Of a DNA stretch of 64,000 nucleotides, positions 1-10,224 are shown one piece after another. The stretch is taken from positions 716,800-780,799 of the forward strand of contig BDSL01000043.1 of assembly GCA_003116995.1 (NCBI GenBank). Reading direction: 5' to 3'. This DNA is from Yamagishiella unicocca. Lineage: Eukaryota > Chlorophyta > Chlorophyceae > Chlamydomonadales > Volvocaceae. Numbering within the stretch: the first letter of the stretch is position 1; the number at the start of each line of letters is the position of its first letter. The position numbers and the translations under genes were made by a program. The notes under the pieces were generated by a model. That model saw only the letters and a program-made list of their open reading frames with translations, searched no databases and had not been told where the DNA came from.

Positions 1-593
1 GCTAGTGGCACGCAAGCTTAGCATCTTCCCCCACGAGCCACTGTGGGATGTGACGGGCGGGCCTCACTACCTCGCTAGTCCCTTCGTGGCTAGGGGCACG
101 CAAGCTTAGCATCTTCTTCCACGAGCCACTGCAAGCTGCGGCAGGCGGGCCTCACTACCTCGCTAGTCCCTTCGAGGCTAGGGGTACGCAAGAACAGCGT
201 CTCCCCCCACGAGCCACTGTGGGCTGCGGCGGGCGGGCCTCAATACCTCGCTAGTCCCTGCGTGGCTAGGGATACGCAAGAACAGCGTCTCCCCCCACGA
301 GCCGCTGTGGGCTGCGGCGGGCGGGCTCACTCCCTCGCTAGTCCTTTCGTGGCTAGGGGCACGCACGCTTAGCATCTATCCCCACGAGCCACTGTGGGCT
401 GCGGCGCGCGGGCGTCACTACCTCGCTGGTCCCTTCGTGGCTAGGGGCACGCAAGCTTAGCATCTTCTTCCACGAGCCACTGCAAGCTGCGGCAGGCGGG
501 CCTCACTACCTCGCTAGTCCCTTCGTGGCTAGGGGTACGCAAGAACATCGTCTCCCTCCACGAGCCACTGTGGGCTGCGGCGGGCGGGCCTCA

Positions 594-2714
594 CTACCTC
601 GCCAGTCCTTTCGTGGCTAGGGGTACGTACGCAAGCTTAGCATCTATCCCCAAGAGCCACTGCAGGCTGCGGCCGGCGGGCCTCACTACCTTGCTGGCCC
701 CTTCATGGCTAGGGGCACGCAAACTTAGCATCTTCTTCCACGAGCGACTGCAGGCTGCGGCAGGCGGGCCTTGATACTTCGCTAGTCCCTTCGTGGCTAG
801 GGGTACGCAAGAACATCGTCTCCCTCCACGAGCCACTGTAAGCTGCGGCGGGAGGGCCTCACTACCTCACTAGTCCCTTCGTGTCGAGGGGTACGCAAGC
901 ACATCGTCTCCCCCCACGAGCTACTGTGGGCTGCGGCGGGCGGGCCTCAATCCCTCGCGAGTCCTATCGTAGCTAGGGGCATGCAAGCTTAGCATCTCCA
1001 CCCACGAGCCACTGCAGGCTGCGGCAGGCGGGCCTCACTACCTCGCTAGTCCCTTCGTGGCTAGGGGTACGCCAGAACAGCGCCTCCCCCCACGAGCCGC
1101 TGTGGGCTGCGGCGGGCGGGCCTCACTCCCTCGCTAGTCCTTCCGTGGCTAGGGGCACGCAAGAACATCGTCTCCCCCCACGAGCCACTGTGGGCTGCGG
1201 CGGGCGGGCCTCACTCCCTCGCTAGTCCTTTCGTGGCTAGAGGCACGCACGCTTAGCATCTATCCCCAAGAGCCACTGTGGGCTGCGGCGGGCGGGCGTC
1301 ACTACCTCGCTGGCCCCTTCGTGGCTAGGGGCACGCACGCTTAGCATCTCCACCCACGAGCCACTGCAGGCTGCGGCAGGCGGGCCTCACTACCTCGCTA
1401 GTCCCTTCGTGGCTAGGGGTACGCAAGAACAGCGTCTCCCCCCACGAGCCGCTGTGGGCTGCGACGGGCGGGCCTCACTACCTCGCTAGTCCCTTCGTGG
1501 CTAGGGGTACGCAAGAAACGCGTCTCCCCCCACGAGCCACTGTGGGCTGCGGCGGGCGGGCCTCACTACCTCGCTAGTCCTTTCGTGGCTAGGGGTACGT
1601 ACGCAAGCTTAGCATCTATCCCCAAGAGCCACTGCAGGCTGCGGCCGGCGGGCCTCACTACCTTGCTGGCCCCTTCGTGGCTAGGGGCACGCAAACTTAG
1701 CATCTTCTTCCACGAGCGACTGCAGGCTGCGGCAGGCGGGCCTCACTACCTCGCTAGTCCCTTCGTGGCTAGGGGTACGCAAGAACATCGTCTCCCCCCA
1801 CGAGCTACTGTGGGCTGCGGCGGGCGGGCCTCAATCCCTCGCGAGTCCTATCGTAGCTAGGGGCATGCAAGCTTAGCTTCTCCACCCACGAGCCACTGCA
1901 GGCTGCGGCAGGCGGGCCTCGCTACCTCGCTAGTCCCTTCGTGGCTAGGGGTACGCAAGAACAGCGCCTCCCCCCACGAGCCGCTGTGGGCTGCGGCGGG
2001 CGGGCCTCACTCCCTCGCTAGTCCTTCCGTGGCTAGGGGCACGCAAGAACATCGTCTCCCCCCACGAGCCACTGTGGGCTGCGGCGGGCGGGCCTCACTC
2101 CCTCGCTAGTCCTTTCGTGGCTAGGGGCACGCACGCTGAGCATCTATCCCCAAGAGGCACTGTGGGCTGCGGCGGGCGGGCGTCACTACCTCGCTGGCCC
2201 CTTCGTGGCTAGGGGCATGCACGCTTAGCATCTCCACCCACGAGCCACTGCAGGCTGCGGCAGGCGGGCCTCACTACCTCGCTAGTCCCTTCGTGGCTAG
2301 GGGTACGCAAGAACAGCGTCTCCCCCCACGAGCCGCTGTGGGCTGCGACGGGCGGGCCTCACTACCTCGCTAGTCCCTTCGTGGCTAGGGGTACGCAAGA
2401 ACAGCGTCCCCCCCCCACGAGCCGCTGTGGGCTGCGGCGGGCGGGCCTCACTCCCTCGCTAGTCCTTTCGTGGCTAGGGGCACGCATGCTTAGCATCTAT
2501 CCCCACGAGCCACTGTGGGCTGCGGCGCGCGGGCGTCACTACCTCGCTGGTCCCTTCGTGGCTAGGGGCACGCACGCTTAGCATCTCCACCCACGAGCCA
2601 CTGCAGGCTGCGGCAGGCGGGCCTCACTACCTCGCTAATCCCTTCGTGGCTAGGGGTACGCAAGAACAGCGTCTTCCCCCACGAGCCACTGTGGGCTGCG
2701 GCGGGCGGGCCTCA
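594..2714. repeat. Higher-order satellite unit, copy 1
   Basis: First copy of a ~2121-bp higher-order unit of about 24 monomers. Diagnostic monomer variants (GGTACGTACGCAAGC near 620, TTCATGGCTAGGGG near 705, TTGATACTTCGC near 770) recur in the same order exactly 2121 bp downstream. Inside the unit, an 11-monomer sub-block starting near 594 recurs 972 bp later (near 1566), so the unit is itself compound. Confidence 0.9.
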
Positions 2715-4835
2715 CTACCTCGCCAGTCCTTTCGTGGCTAGGGGTACGTACGCAAGCTTAGCATCTATCCCCAAGAGCCACTGCAGGCTGCGGCCGGCGG
2801 GCCTCACTACCTTGCTGGCCCCTTCATGGCTAGGGGCACGCAAACTTAGCATCTTCTTCCACGAGCGACTGCAGGCTGCGGCAGGCGGGCCTTGATACTT
2901 CGCTAGTCCCTTCGTGGCTAGGGGTACGCAAGAACATCGTCTCCCTCCACGAGCCACTGTAAGCTGCGGCGGGAGGGCCTCACTACCTCACTAGTCCCTT
3001 CGTGTCGAGGGGTACGCAAGCACATCGTCTCCCCCCACGAGCTACTGTGGGCTGCGGCGGGCGGGCCTCAATCCCTCGCGAGTCCTATCGTAGCTAGGGG
3101 CATGCAAGCTTAGCATCTCCACCCACGAGCCACTGCAGGCTGCGGCAGGCGGGCCTCACTACCTCGCTAGTCCCTTCGTGGCTAGGGGTACGCCAGAACA
3201 GCGCCTCCCCCCACGAGCCGCTGTGGGCTGCGGCGGGCGGGCCTCACTCCCTCGCTAGTCCTTCCGTGGCTAGGGGCACGCAAGAACATCGTCTCCCCCC
3301 ACGAGCCACTGTGGGCTGCGGCGGGCGGGCCTCACTCCCTCGCTAGTCCTTTCGTGGCTAGAGGCACGCACGCTTAGCATCTATCCCCAAGAGCCACTGT
3401 GGGCTGCGGCGGGCGGGCGTCACTACCTCGCTGGCCCCTTCGTGGCTAGGGGCACGCACGCTTAGCATCTCCACCCACGAGCCACTGCAGGCTGCGGCAG
3501 GCGGGCCTCACTACCTCGCTAGTCCCTTCGTGGCTAGGGGTACGCAAGAACAGCGTCTCCCCCCACGAGCCGCTGTGGGCTGCGACGGGCGGGCCTCACT
3601 ACCTCGCTAGTCCCTTCGTGGCTAGGGGTACGCAAGAAACGCGTCTCCCCCCACGAGCCACTGTGGGCTGCGGCGGGCGGGCCTCACTACCTCGCTAGTC
3701 CTTTCGTGGCTAGGGGTACGTACGCAAGCTTAGCATCTATCCCCAAGAGCCACTGCAGGCTGCGGCCGGCGGGCCTCACTACCTTGCTGGCCCCTTCGTG
3801 GCTAGGGGCACGCAAACTTAGCATCTTCTTCCACGAGCGACTGCAGGCTGCGGCAGGCGGGCCTCACTACCTCGCTAGTCCCTTCGTGGCTAGGGGTACG
3901 CAAGAACATCGTCTCCCCCCACGAGCTACTGTGGGCTGCGGCGGGCGGGCCTCAATCCCTCGCGAGTCCTATCGTAGCTAGGGGCATGCAAGCTTAGCTT
4001 CTCCACCCACGAGCCACTGCAGGCTGCGGCAGGCGGGCCTCGCTACCTCGCTAGTCCCTTCGTGGCTAGGGGTACGCAAGAACAGCGCCTCCCCCCACGA
4101 GCCGCTGTGGGCTGCGGCGGGCGGGCCTCACTCCCTCGCTAGTCCTTCCGTGGCTAGGGGCACGCAAGAACATCGTCTCCCCCCACGAGCCACTGTGGGC
4201 TGCGGCGGGCGGGCCTCACTCCCTCGCTAGTCCTTTCGTGGCTAGGGGCACGCACGCTGAGCATCTATCCCCAAGAGGCACTGTGGGCTGCGGCGGGCGG
4301 GCGTCACTACCTCGCTGGCCCCTTCGTGGCTAGGGGCATGCACGCTTAGCATCTCCACCCACGAGCCACTGCAGGCTGCGGCAGGCGGGCCTCACTACCT
4401 CGCTAGTCCCTTCGTGGCTAGGGGTACGCAAGAACAGCGTCTCCCCCCACGAGCCGCTGTGGGCTGCGACGGGCGGGCCTCACTACCTCGCTAGTCCCTT
4501 CGTGGCTAGGGGTACGCAAGAACAGCGTCCCCCCCCCACGAGCCGCTGTGGGCTGCGGCGGGCGGGCCTCACTCCCTCGCTAGTCCTTTCGTGGCTAGGG
4601 GCACGCATGCTTAGCATCTATCCCCACGAGCCACTGTGGGCTGCGGCGCGCGGGCGTCACTACCTCGCTGGTCCCTTCGTGGCTAGGGGCACGCACGCTT
4701 AGCATCTCCACCCACGAGCCACTGCAGGCTGCGGCAGGCGGGCCTCACTACCTCGCTAATCCCTTCGTGGCTAGGGGTACGCAAGAACAGCGTCTTCCCC
4801 CACGAGCCACTGTGGGCTGCGGCGGGCGGGCCTCA
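2715..4835. repeat. Higher-order satellite unit, copy 2
   Basis: Second copy of the 2121-bp unit. Every stretch I compared with copy 1 was identical, including private point variants and small indels. That implies a recent duplication or active homogenisation. The third register, starting near 4836, begins with a different monomer variant, so only two full units lie in the window. Confidence 0.9.
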
Positions 4836-4933
4836 CTACCTCGCTAGTCCTTTCGTGGCTAGGGGCACGCACGCTCAGCATCTATCCCCAAGAGCCACTG
4901 CAGGCTCCGGCCGGCGGGCCTCACTACCTCGCT

Positions 4934-5146
4934 GCAGAAGGTGCTGGCCGAGGAGCCCGATTGGATCTTGCTGCTGCCCGTCTGGCCTCGCTGGTGGCAG
5001 GCTTAGGCTCAGCCGGGTCGGAAGTGGAGCGCCCGAGGTCGCCTGTGTTCGAATGGCCAGGAGATGGGAATGGGGAGGCCTGCCCGGTGGCGGGCCCAGT
5101 GCTGCCACGGCCGGGCGATGCAAACTGGCCCACGGACAAGGCCTAG
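4934..5146 (+). pseudogene. DIRS/Kangaroo-like RT-RNase H 3' remnant
   Basis: Directly after the satellite a + frame reads L-Q-K-V-L-A-E-E-P-D-W-I-L-L-L-P-V-W-P-R-W-W-Q-A and then stops. Shifting frame, it continues through EVERPRSPVFEWPGDGNGE to a stop at 5146. A leucine/proline run followed by P-x-W-P-x-x-W is typical of the end of the RNase H domain of DIRS-type retroelements (family knowledge, recalled rather than searched). The frame break and the missing upstream RT domain mark a relic. The tyrosine recombinase on the opposite strand just downstream fits the same element type. Confidence 0.5.
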
Positions 5147-5649
5147 CAGGAGCTCCTCGAGACGTACGCTGACGTGGGCAACCTGCTATCGACGAAGATG
5201 CTGGGTCAATATCGAACTATGAGGAGGCCAGCCGACTCAACGTCGGGGTTGGTTGGGGGCCCTGCCGCGGTGCCCGCGGTGTGTTTTGGCGGGGAATCTG
5301 CCTGGAGCCACAAGGATTAACGTTGCCTTACAATAACGGTGGCCGAAGGCGGGTGTTGGCACCCTCCAAATAATGTTAGCAAGCGTGCAGTACAGCATTC
5401 CGAGCTCAAGCAATGGCCATTTCTGGAATGCCAGTACGAGGGGCGGTACGGAATGCAGGACATAGGGCCCCTAGAGGGCGTAAGGCTTCCCGACTGCTTA
5501 GCAGGAAGGTCAAGCCATCGGTAACAAGTCTTGGCCTATAACCAGATTTCCTCTGACGCGTCGACAAGGGACATCAGCCCTCGGTCCGCGATTTCAATTT
5601 GCCACCCACCCACCCCTCATACACATCTGAAAGCAGGCCGCCAGCAGTG

Positions 5650-6900
5650 TCAGGCGCGGGCCTTCTTCGCAGATCGGCCCTGGTGCTTCTCCCGATCCAA
5701 ATACCGCGTCAAAATCCCAGGGGTCTTGATCTGCCCCTTGGCGTGCAACTGCTCACGGCTAGCCCCTCGAGCCTCCGCGTCCTGCAAGGCTCCACGCCGG
5801 AAGCTATGACAGGTCTCACCGTCATACAATCCCGCCGCCTGCAGGTGCGCCCGTAGGCGATGCCCCAGGGCTGAGCTGCTTAGCGGGCTTTCTTGAAACC
5901 CCTGTTTCCCGCGAGTCTGCGGCCGGAACAAGTAGCCGCCATCAGGCTGGATAGGAGTGCTGGCAGCCTCGCAAGCCCGCCAGTACTCTGACATGGTCCG
6001 CACAAGGCACTCGGCAGGATCCGCTGACGGCTCCAACACGATGCTGGGCTGGCGTTGGTCCCTGCTTGTCTTTGTAAATCCGGCGACCACCAGCTTGACG
6101 CCGTCAGGCATCTTGCCGGCGGGGTCCGGGGTCGCCAGTGGAAACCCACGGAACGCGCACTGAGGGTTCCCCGGCTCCCGGAAATCGGTCGTGCGCAGCT
6201 TGCCACAACACTTGCCCCGCATGCTCGTAGCCCACATGTACTGGAAGCAACAGAGGTCACGGAGTAACAACGCGACCTCCAAGGCTTCGTTGCTACTGCA
6301 GACAACCTGCCGCAGATATCGCACTAACGACTGGTACTTCGCCTCGGTGAGAGGCACCGCGGGGCACTCCTCATAACCCTGCGCCTGTGCGACACGCCCA
6401 TATCCCTTGCGATACATCTGCACGGCTTGCGCGCAGACGGGATTCCCCACACCGGTCACCTCGTCGTACGAATCACCGCGCCCGACCAGGCGGAACACGT
6501 TGCTCAGGTGTGACAGGAGCGAGTGCAATCCACTCGGGCTCGCCCGGGTGCCGACGCCACGGACATGCTCAGTCACCCAGGCACCCTCCGCGTAGGTCAG
6601 CACATCCTCCGGCGTACAGTCCTGCATGGTGCGGCTCGGTAGGTACCGGGCAAGCCACACTGAGAACTCACGCCCAACGGCCTCGATCCGCTTCAGGGTG
6701 TCGGGGGCCCACGCTGCATCTTGAACTTTCAACACCCGCTCCAAGACCTCGGCCGTCATCACCTCGGTTTCAACCAAGGGTACGGGGATCACAGCCGCAA
6801 CCGTTGCGTCTGTTAGGCGGACGAGCCGCTGCTGCCTCAATGAGCCGGGTGGTGCCTGCGAGGGAGTTTCGACTACTTTTGGTCGCCAGGTTCGACTCAC
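5650..6900 (-). CDS. DIRS/Kangaroo-type tyrosine recombinase (416 aa)
   Basis: Uninterrupted 416-codon frame with the catalytic signature of a tyrosine recombinase. The first arginine (R228) sits in SMRGKCCGKL, the HxxR box is H365-S-F-R368 and the nucleophile is Y400 in LTRYLD. Residues about 50-130 (VLKVQDAAWAPDTLKRIEAV onward) look like the helical core-binding domain. Such enzymes join circular DNA copies of DIRS-class retroelements, or Cryptons, into the genome by a covalent 3'-phosphotyrosine step. The ORF is opposite to the RNase H relic at 4934-5146, an arrangement I recall for Volvox Kangaroo. No RT domain or split direct repeats were recognised around it, so the element is incomplete even though this frame is open. 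Crypton origin is the main alternative. Confidence 0.75.
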   Translation of the reverse strand: MSRTWRPKVVETPSQAPPGSLRQQRLVRLTDATVAAVIPVPLVETEVMTAEVLERVLKVQDAAWAPDTLKRIEAVGREFSVWLARYLPSRTMQDCTPEDVLTYAEGAWVTEHVRGVGTRASPSGLHSLLSHLSNVFRLVGRGDSYDEVTGVGNPVCAQAVQMYRKGYGRVAQAQGYEECPAVPLTEAKYQSLVRYLRQVVCSSNEALEVALLLRDLCCFQYMWATSMRGKCCGKLRTTDFREPGNPQCAFRGFPLATPDPAGKMPDGVKLVVAGFTKTSRDQRQPSIVLEPSADPAECLVRTMSEYWRACEAASTPIQPDGGYLFRPQTRGKQGFQESPLSSSALGHRLRAHLQAAGLYDGETCHSFRRGALQDAEARGASREQLHAKGQIKTPGILTRYLDREKHQGRSAKKARA

Positions 6901-8126
6901 TCCCGTCTCAACTGCCTAGACCCTTACCGGGGGAAGAGCCCTCACTGGCGGGTCATCGGTTCCAGGTGAAAGGAGGGATGTCCAGTCGACGCCCAACGCC
7001 ACGGGCCTTGACTCGAGAGACAAAAGCGGGCCCCGGGCTAGGTCCAGCACCGCCGGGTTTGGCCCAGGGATACGCCGGAGGTTGCCACGCACCTCGGTCA
7101 CCAACAGATTCCTGGTTGGTGGCGATACTGAGGTCGGATAGCGGAGTTGCACCAAGGCCTGCGGTGTACAGGAATGGCCATTGCCATCGTACGGCGACTG
7201 CCGCGAGATGGCCAGGCCTTCATCCGGGCTTTATCGTCGGCAAACTATGTCAGCGGTGTTGACGCACCATTGGCATTGCGAGACAGCTAATGTCGTTGAT
7301 GTATCTGCATAGTGACCCTGACTCTCGCCGCACGCTCTCGCGGTTGGGGGAACAGGCGTCCCATAGTGTTGGTTAGAACATACTTGTGTCCTTTATGTCG
7401 TATTTACTTCAGGCTTGGCACTCAGGAAGCAAGGTATAACTCAGGTGACTACTGCGAGAACAGATGCAGATGTTTCGCCCTTGCAGAAATGCACAGGTCC
7501 CAATTGCGACAATAAGTACGCAACGTGTAACATGCTGCAAGTTTGGAATACTAAACACCACACCAACCCTCATACTTCACCGAGAGACGGCTTTCCCCGG
7601 GAAGCGAAATGGAGCGAACAACATAGACCGACCAGCACCAACTAGCCCAGAGCTGTGATACTGACACCGACAAACGGCATAACGGTTCCAATGCAAGATG
7701 TGTACCGAATGAGACCTACCGTCAATAAGGCCTACGGCGGTGTCTGCGACCCCAACCCTTGGCAGCTATGCCACGCCGAACGTCGGAAAGTCGGTTCGAG
7801 GTCATCATTCATGCTACCGACAACGAGTCCATTGAGCGCGGCACCAAACGCCAGCCAGCGGCCTAGACGGCCGTGCTTGGCCGGGGGCGCACTGCCCTGA
7901 CCATGCGAACCCAAAACCGCCAAGCAACGCGGTCCACCCGTCCTGACCCGTTGCAACGATGTCAGCAAGCCCTAAACAATGATACGGTATGTGGACCGAA
8001 GGGCCAGGCGTGGCCAGGAAGGGCGTCCGCCTAAGCTTGCGTCTTGCCCCGCCCTCATCCCAAAATCGGTGCAGATGTCCCAGCTCAGCGGTCAGTTCCA
8101 CAAAAGGGGCCAGTGACAACGCCGTT
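6901..8126. other. No gene recognised between recombinase and direct repeat
   Basis: Only short frames with no recognisable motif. The stretch just upstream of the recombinase ORF (6901-7260) stays open on + but has no domain-like sequence. Possibly the remaining body of the DIRS-like element. Confidence 0.4.
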
Positions 8127-9902
8127 CTCCGAGTAATCTCTCTGCGGAGCACACGAGCGGCGCGCAGCCACCGCCACCGGTGCCCGACCGTCACGACAGC
8201 CTATCTGCATGTTGTGCGAGTCTGACTGCCGCGCTAGTTCCGACAATCACTACTAGCACTCCCTTCTCCGTTGCTGCTGTGGAAGCGTTCCGTTGCCCAC
8301 CCCTCGTCCATGACCCGCTGCACCGTACGGCGCATCATCAGTACTTTGTGGATGGCGGTGCCATGACCGCCACCGCCACCACCGCCGCCGCTGCCATGTG
8401 TCGTTTTTCCAACTCCTCGTCTGATCTCGACCGCCTTCAGCCGCGTCCAGGTTGGACCGCCCGTCCACGATCCCGCACGTGGCCGCGACCCGTGGGTCAT
8501 TCAGTCAACCTGTGGTGCGGCGGGGGAGCCGTTGAGGGGGAGGATCGCATGACAGATAAACAGACTCTCGGACGAATGCGCCGCCCAGCGGTGCCCAGGC
8601 CGAACCCCACGCGCAAAGGAACCATCATCCTGCAGCGCCCGTTTAGGGACCTCCCAACATCCCAACTACCAACGTGCATGGTGTTTCTACCACCCTAGCA
8701 CTTCCCCTCGTTCCCCAACGCCGCCAGCAGCTCTAGGAACCAAGCCGCGCGTACAGGCATTTCCGCTGGCAAGACGGTGTAAGGAATGCCAAAGCTACAG
8801 GACACGTGGATGGTCTGGTGTCCTGCACAGCGGTTTCGACCTGCCACCCTCCCCCCGCTCGGGTTTCCCTCTTCCCCCCAGCAGATTACCACCCCCCCTC
8901 GCTCGCCTTATCTTGCGCGGGTCATTGAGGCGGCCAAGGTGACACGGCGACACGGCGACCAGCCTATTACTGCTGACGTGGACGGGTACGTAAGCGCCCT
9001 CCCCAGCCGAGTGTTGGCGGCGCTTCAGCAGGGCGCGATTCTGCCGTACGGCACTAACGTCCATGATGTCCAGCGGGAGGAAGGGGGACAGTGGAGGGGA
9101 AGAGGGGACCGAGAGCACGACTTAACATATCATATAAAGCTGATGACACATGCGATGGGCGCGAAGGCGGCGTGAAGCAGGCATGAGTCCATGTACCTCG
9201 TAAACGAATACACAGAGTACATCACGCGGCGCCCCTGTCCATGAATTTAGGTGTGCCTCGTTGCCTACCTGCTTGTCTCAAGCTGGCCGAAGCTGGCTGA
9301 AGGAGGAAGGCTGCTGCTGACGTGACAGCCATGACAAATTGATGCTGCATCGAGGCTTCAAGCGTCTGCTTCATCACCTCGAGCGGCTTGTCAAAACCCT
9401 TCACTCCCCCCCCCACCCCCCAGGTTTCCTCGCCTTCTCTCCACTTTGTTCTCCAAGGCACGGCGGCGCGAGCCCGGCTCCATGGCCCAAGTGCTGAGTG
9501 TTCGAACTCGGTAGTTAGACACTTAGAGTCCTCACCACGGTAGCTGTCGGTCTGCGGGCTTGTCTTCTGCCTGGCAGGCGCTACAAGCTCGTAGCCAGAC
9601 ACCTCTAAAAACAAATCCAGACATCCGGACATCTGTAGCCAACCTCAAAATGTAATAAGTTTCAAAGGTTCAAAATATATACGGACATGCTAGTTACATG
9701 TGGCCATAGGTCATCCCATGAGCCTGTTCATGGTTTTTTGCAGGCTCATAGCTCCGGAACCTCGCGGAACGTAGGGATTGTCAACCCTTTCACAGGGACA
9801 GACCCTCGCTATAACTGCAATCGCACTATACCGGTAGCCTCGACAAACCACTGTTACCGAGTGCGCAGCTAGGAAGCCATCAGTCTCAGGGCCTGATATG
9901 TA
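8127..9902 (+). repeat. Long direct repeat, left copy
   Basis: Starts near CTCCGAGTAATCTCTCTGCGG and is closely similar to 12634-13915, sharing for example GATCGCATGACAGATAAACA and TTCAAAATATATACGGAC. It is ~500 bp longer than the right copy because of an extra segment at about 9045-9605 between a shared CTTCAG and shared TCCAGACATCCGGACATC. Both copies end at the same place (CTAGGAAGCCATCAGT...CCTGATATG). The start matches the 3' coding end of the gene at 10225-13002, so this copy looks like the 5'-truncated tail of a second copy of that unit. Confidence 0.85.
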
Positions 9903-10224
9903 GGCCATAAACAGGGTCCGGTGGACCCGGATTGTACGACCGGCGGACCGAAGGGGGACCTGATTTATTTGCCTGCAGGTCCGCCGCCCATCTGAGCTCA
10001 CATAAACACCCAAAAACTGAAGTATTCGCATGGTCTACAAGTGTTATAAGTAAGAGTTTTCACGACGAACCTATGGACAAAGAATTGCGGCTTTTAGGTT
10101 CGCGTTTAGGCATAGGTCTGACTTTGACTGACAGCAGGACACTTTGTCAAGACATTGTAGTAGACTCGGTTAATATAAAAGTATCTCACGCAAGTAAGGG
10201 GACTCGCGCAAGGTAAACGCTCCG

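Larger units (their letters stand above)
1..4930. repeat. 88-bp tandem satellite array
   Basis: About 56 head-to-tail copies of an 88-bp monomer. Each copy carries the landmark CTCGCTAGTCC, then CTTCGTGGCTAGGGG, a CACGCAAG/TACGCAAG stretch, CCCACGAGCCACTG and GCGGCGGGCGGGC. The landmark CTCGCTAG begins at 71, 159, 247 and 334, which fixes the period (one copy is 1 bp short). Monomers differ by point changes and small indels. The array runs off the left edge of the window and stops inside a monomer near 4930. Short open frames recur through it only because a GC-rich monomer has few stop codons. I infer a structural satellite; nothing here shows whether it is centromeric, subtelomeric or neither. 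Confidence 0.95.

Noticed and set aside
178..4860. Many short open frames beginning M-A-R-G-T or M-A-R-G-G
   Set aside because: They are translations of the 88-bp satellite on both strands and recur with the repeat period; no coding signature.
1..4930. CRISPR array
   Set aside because: Repeats are contiguous with no unique spacers and the genome is eukaryotic.
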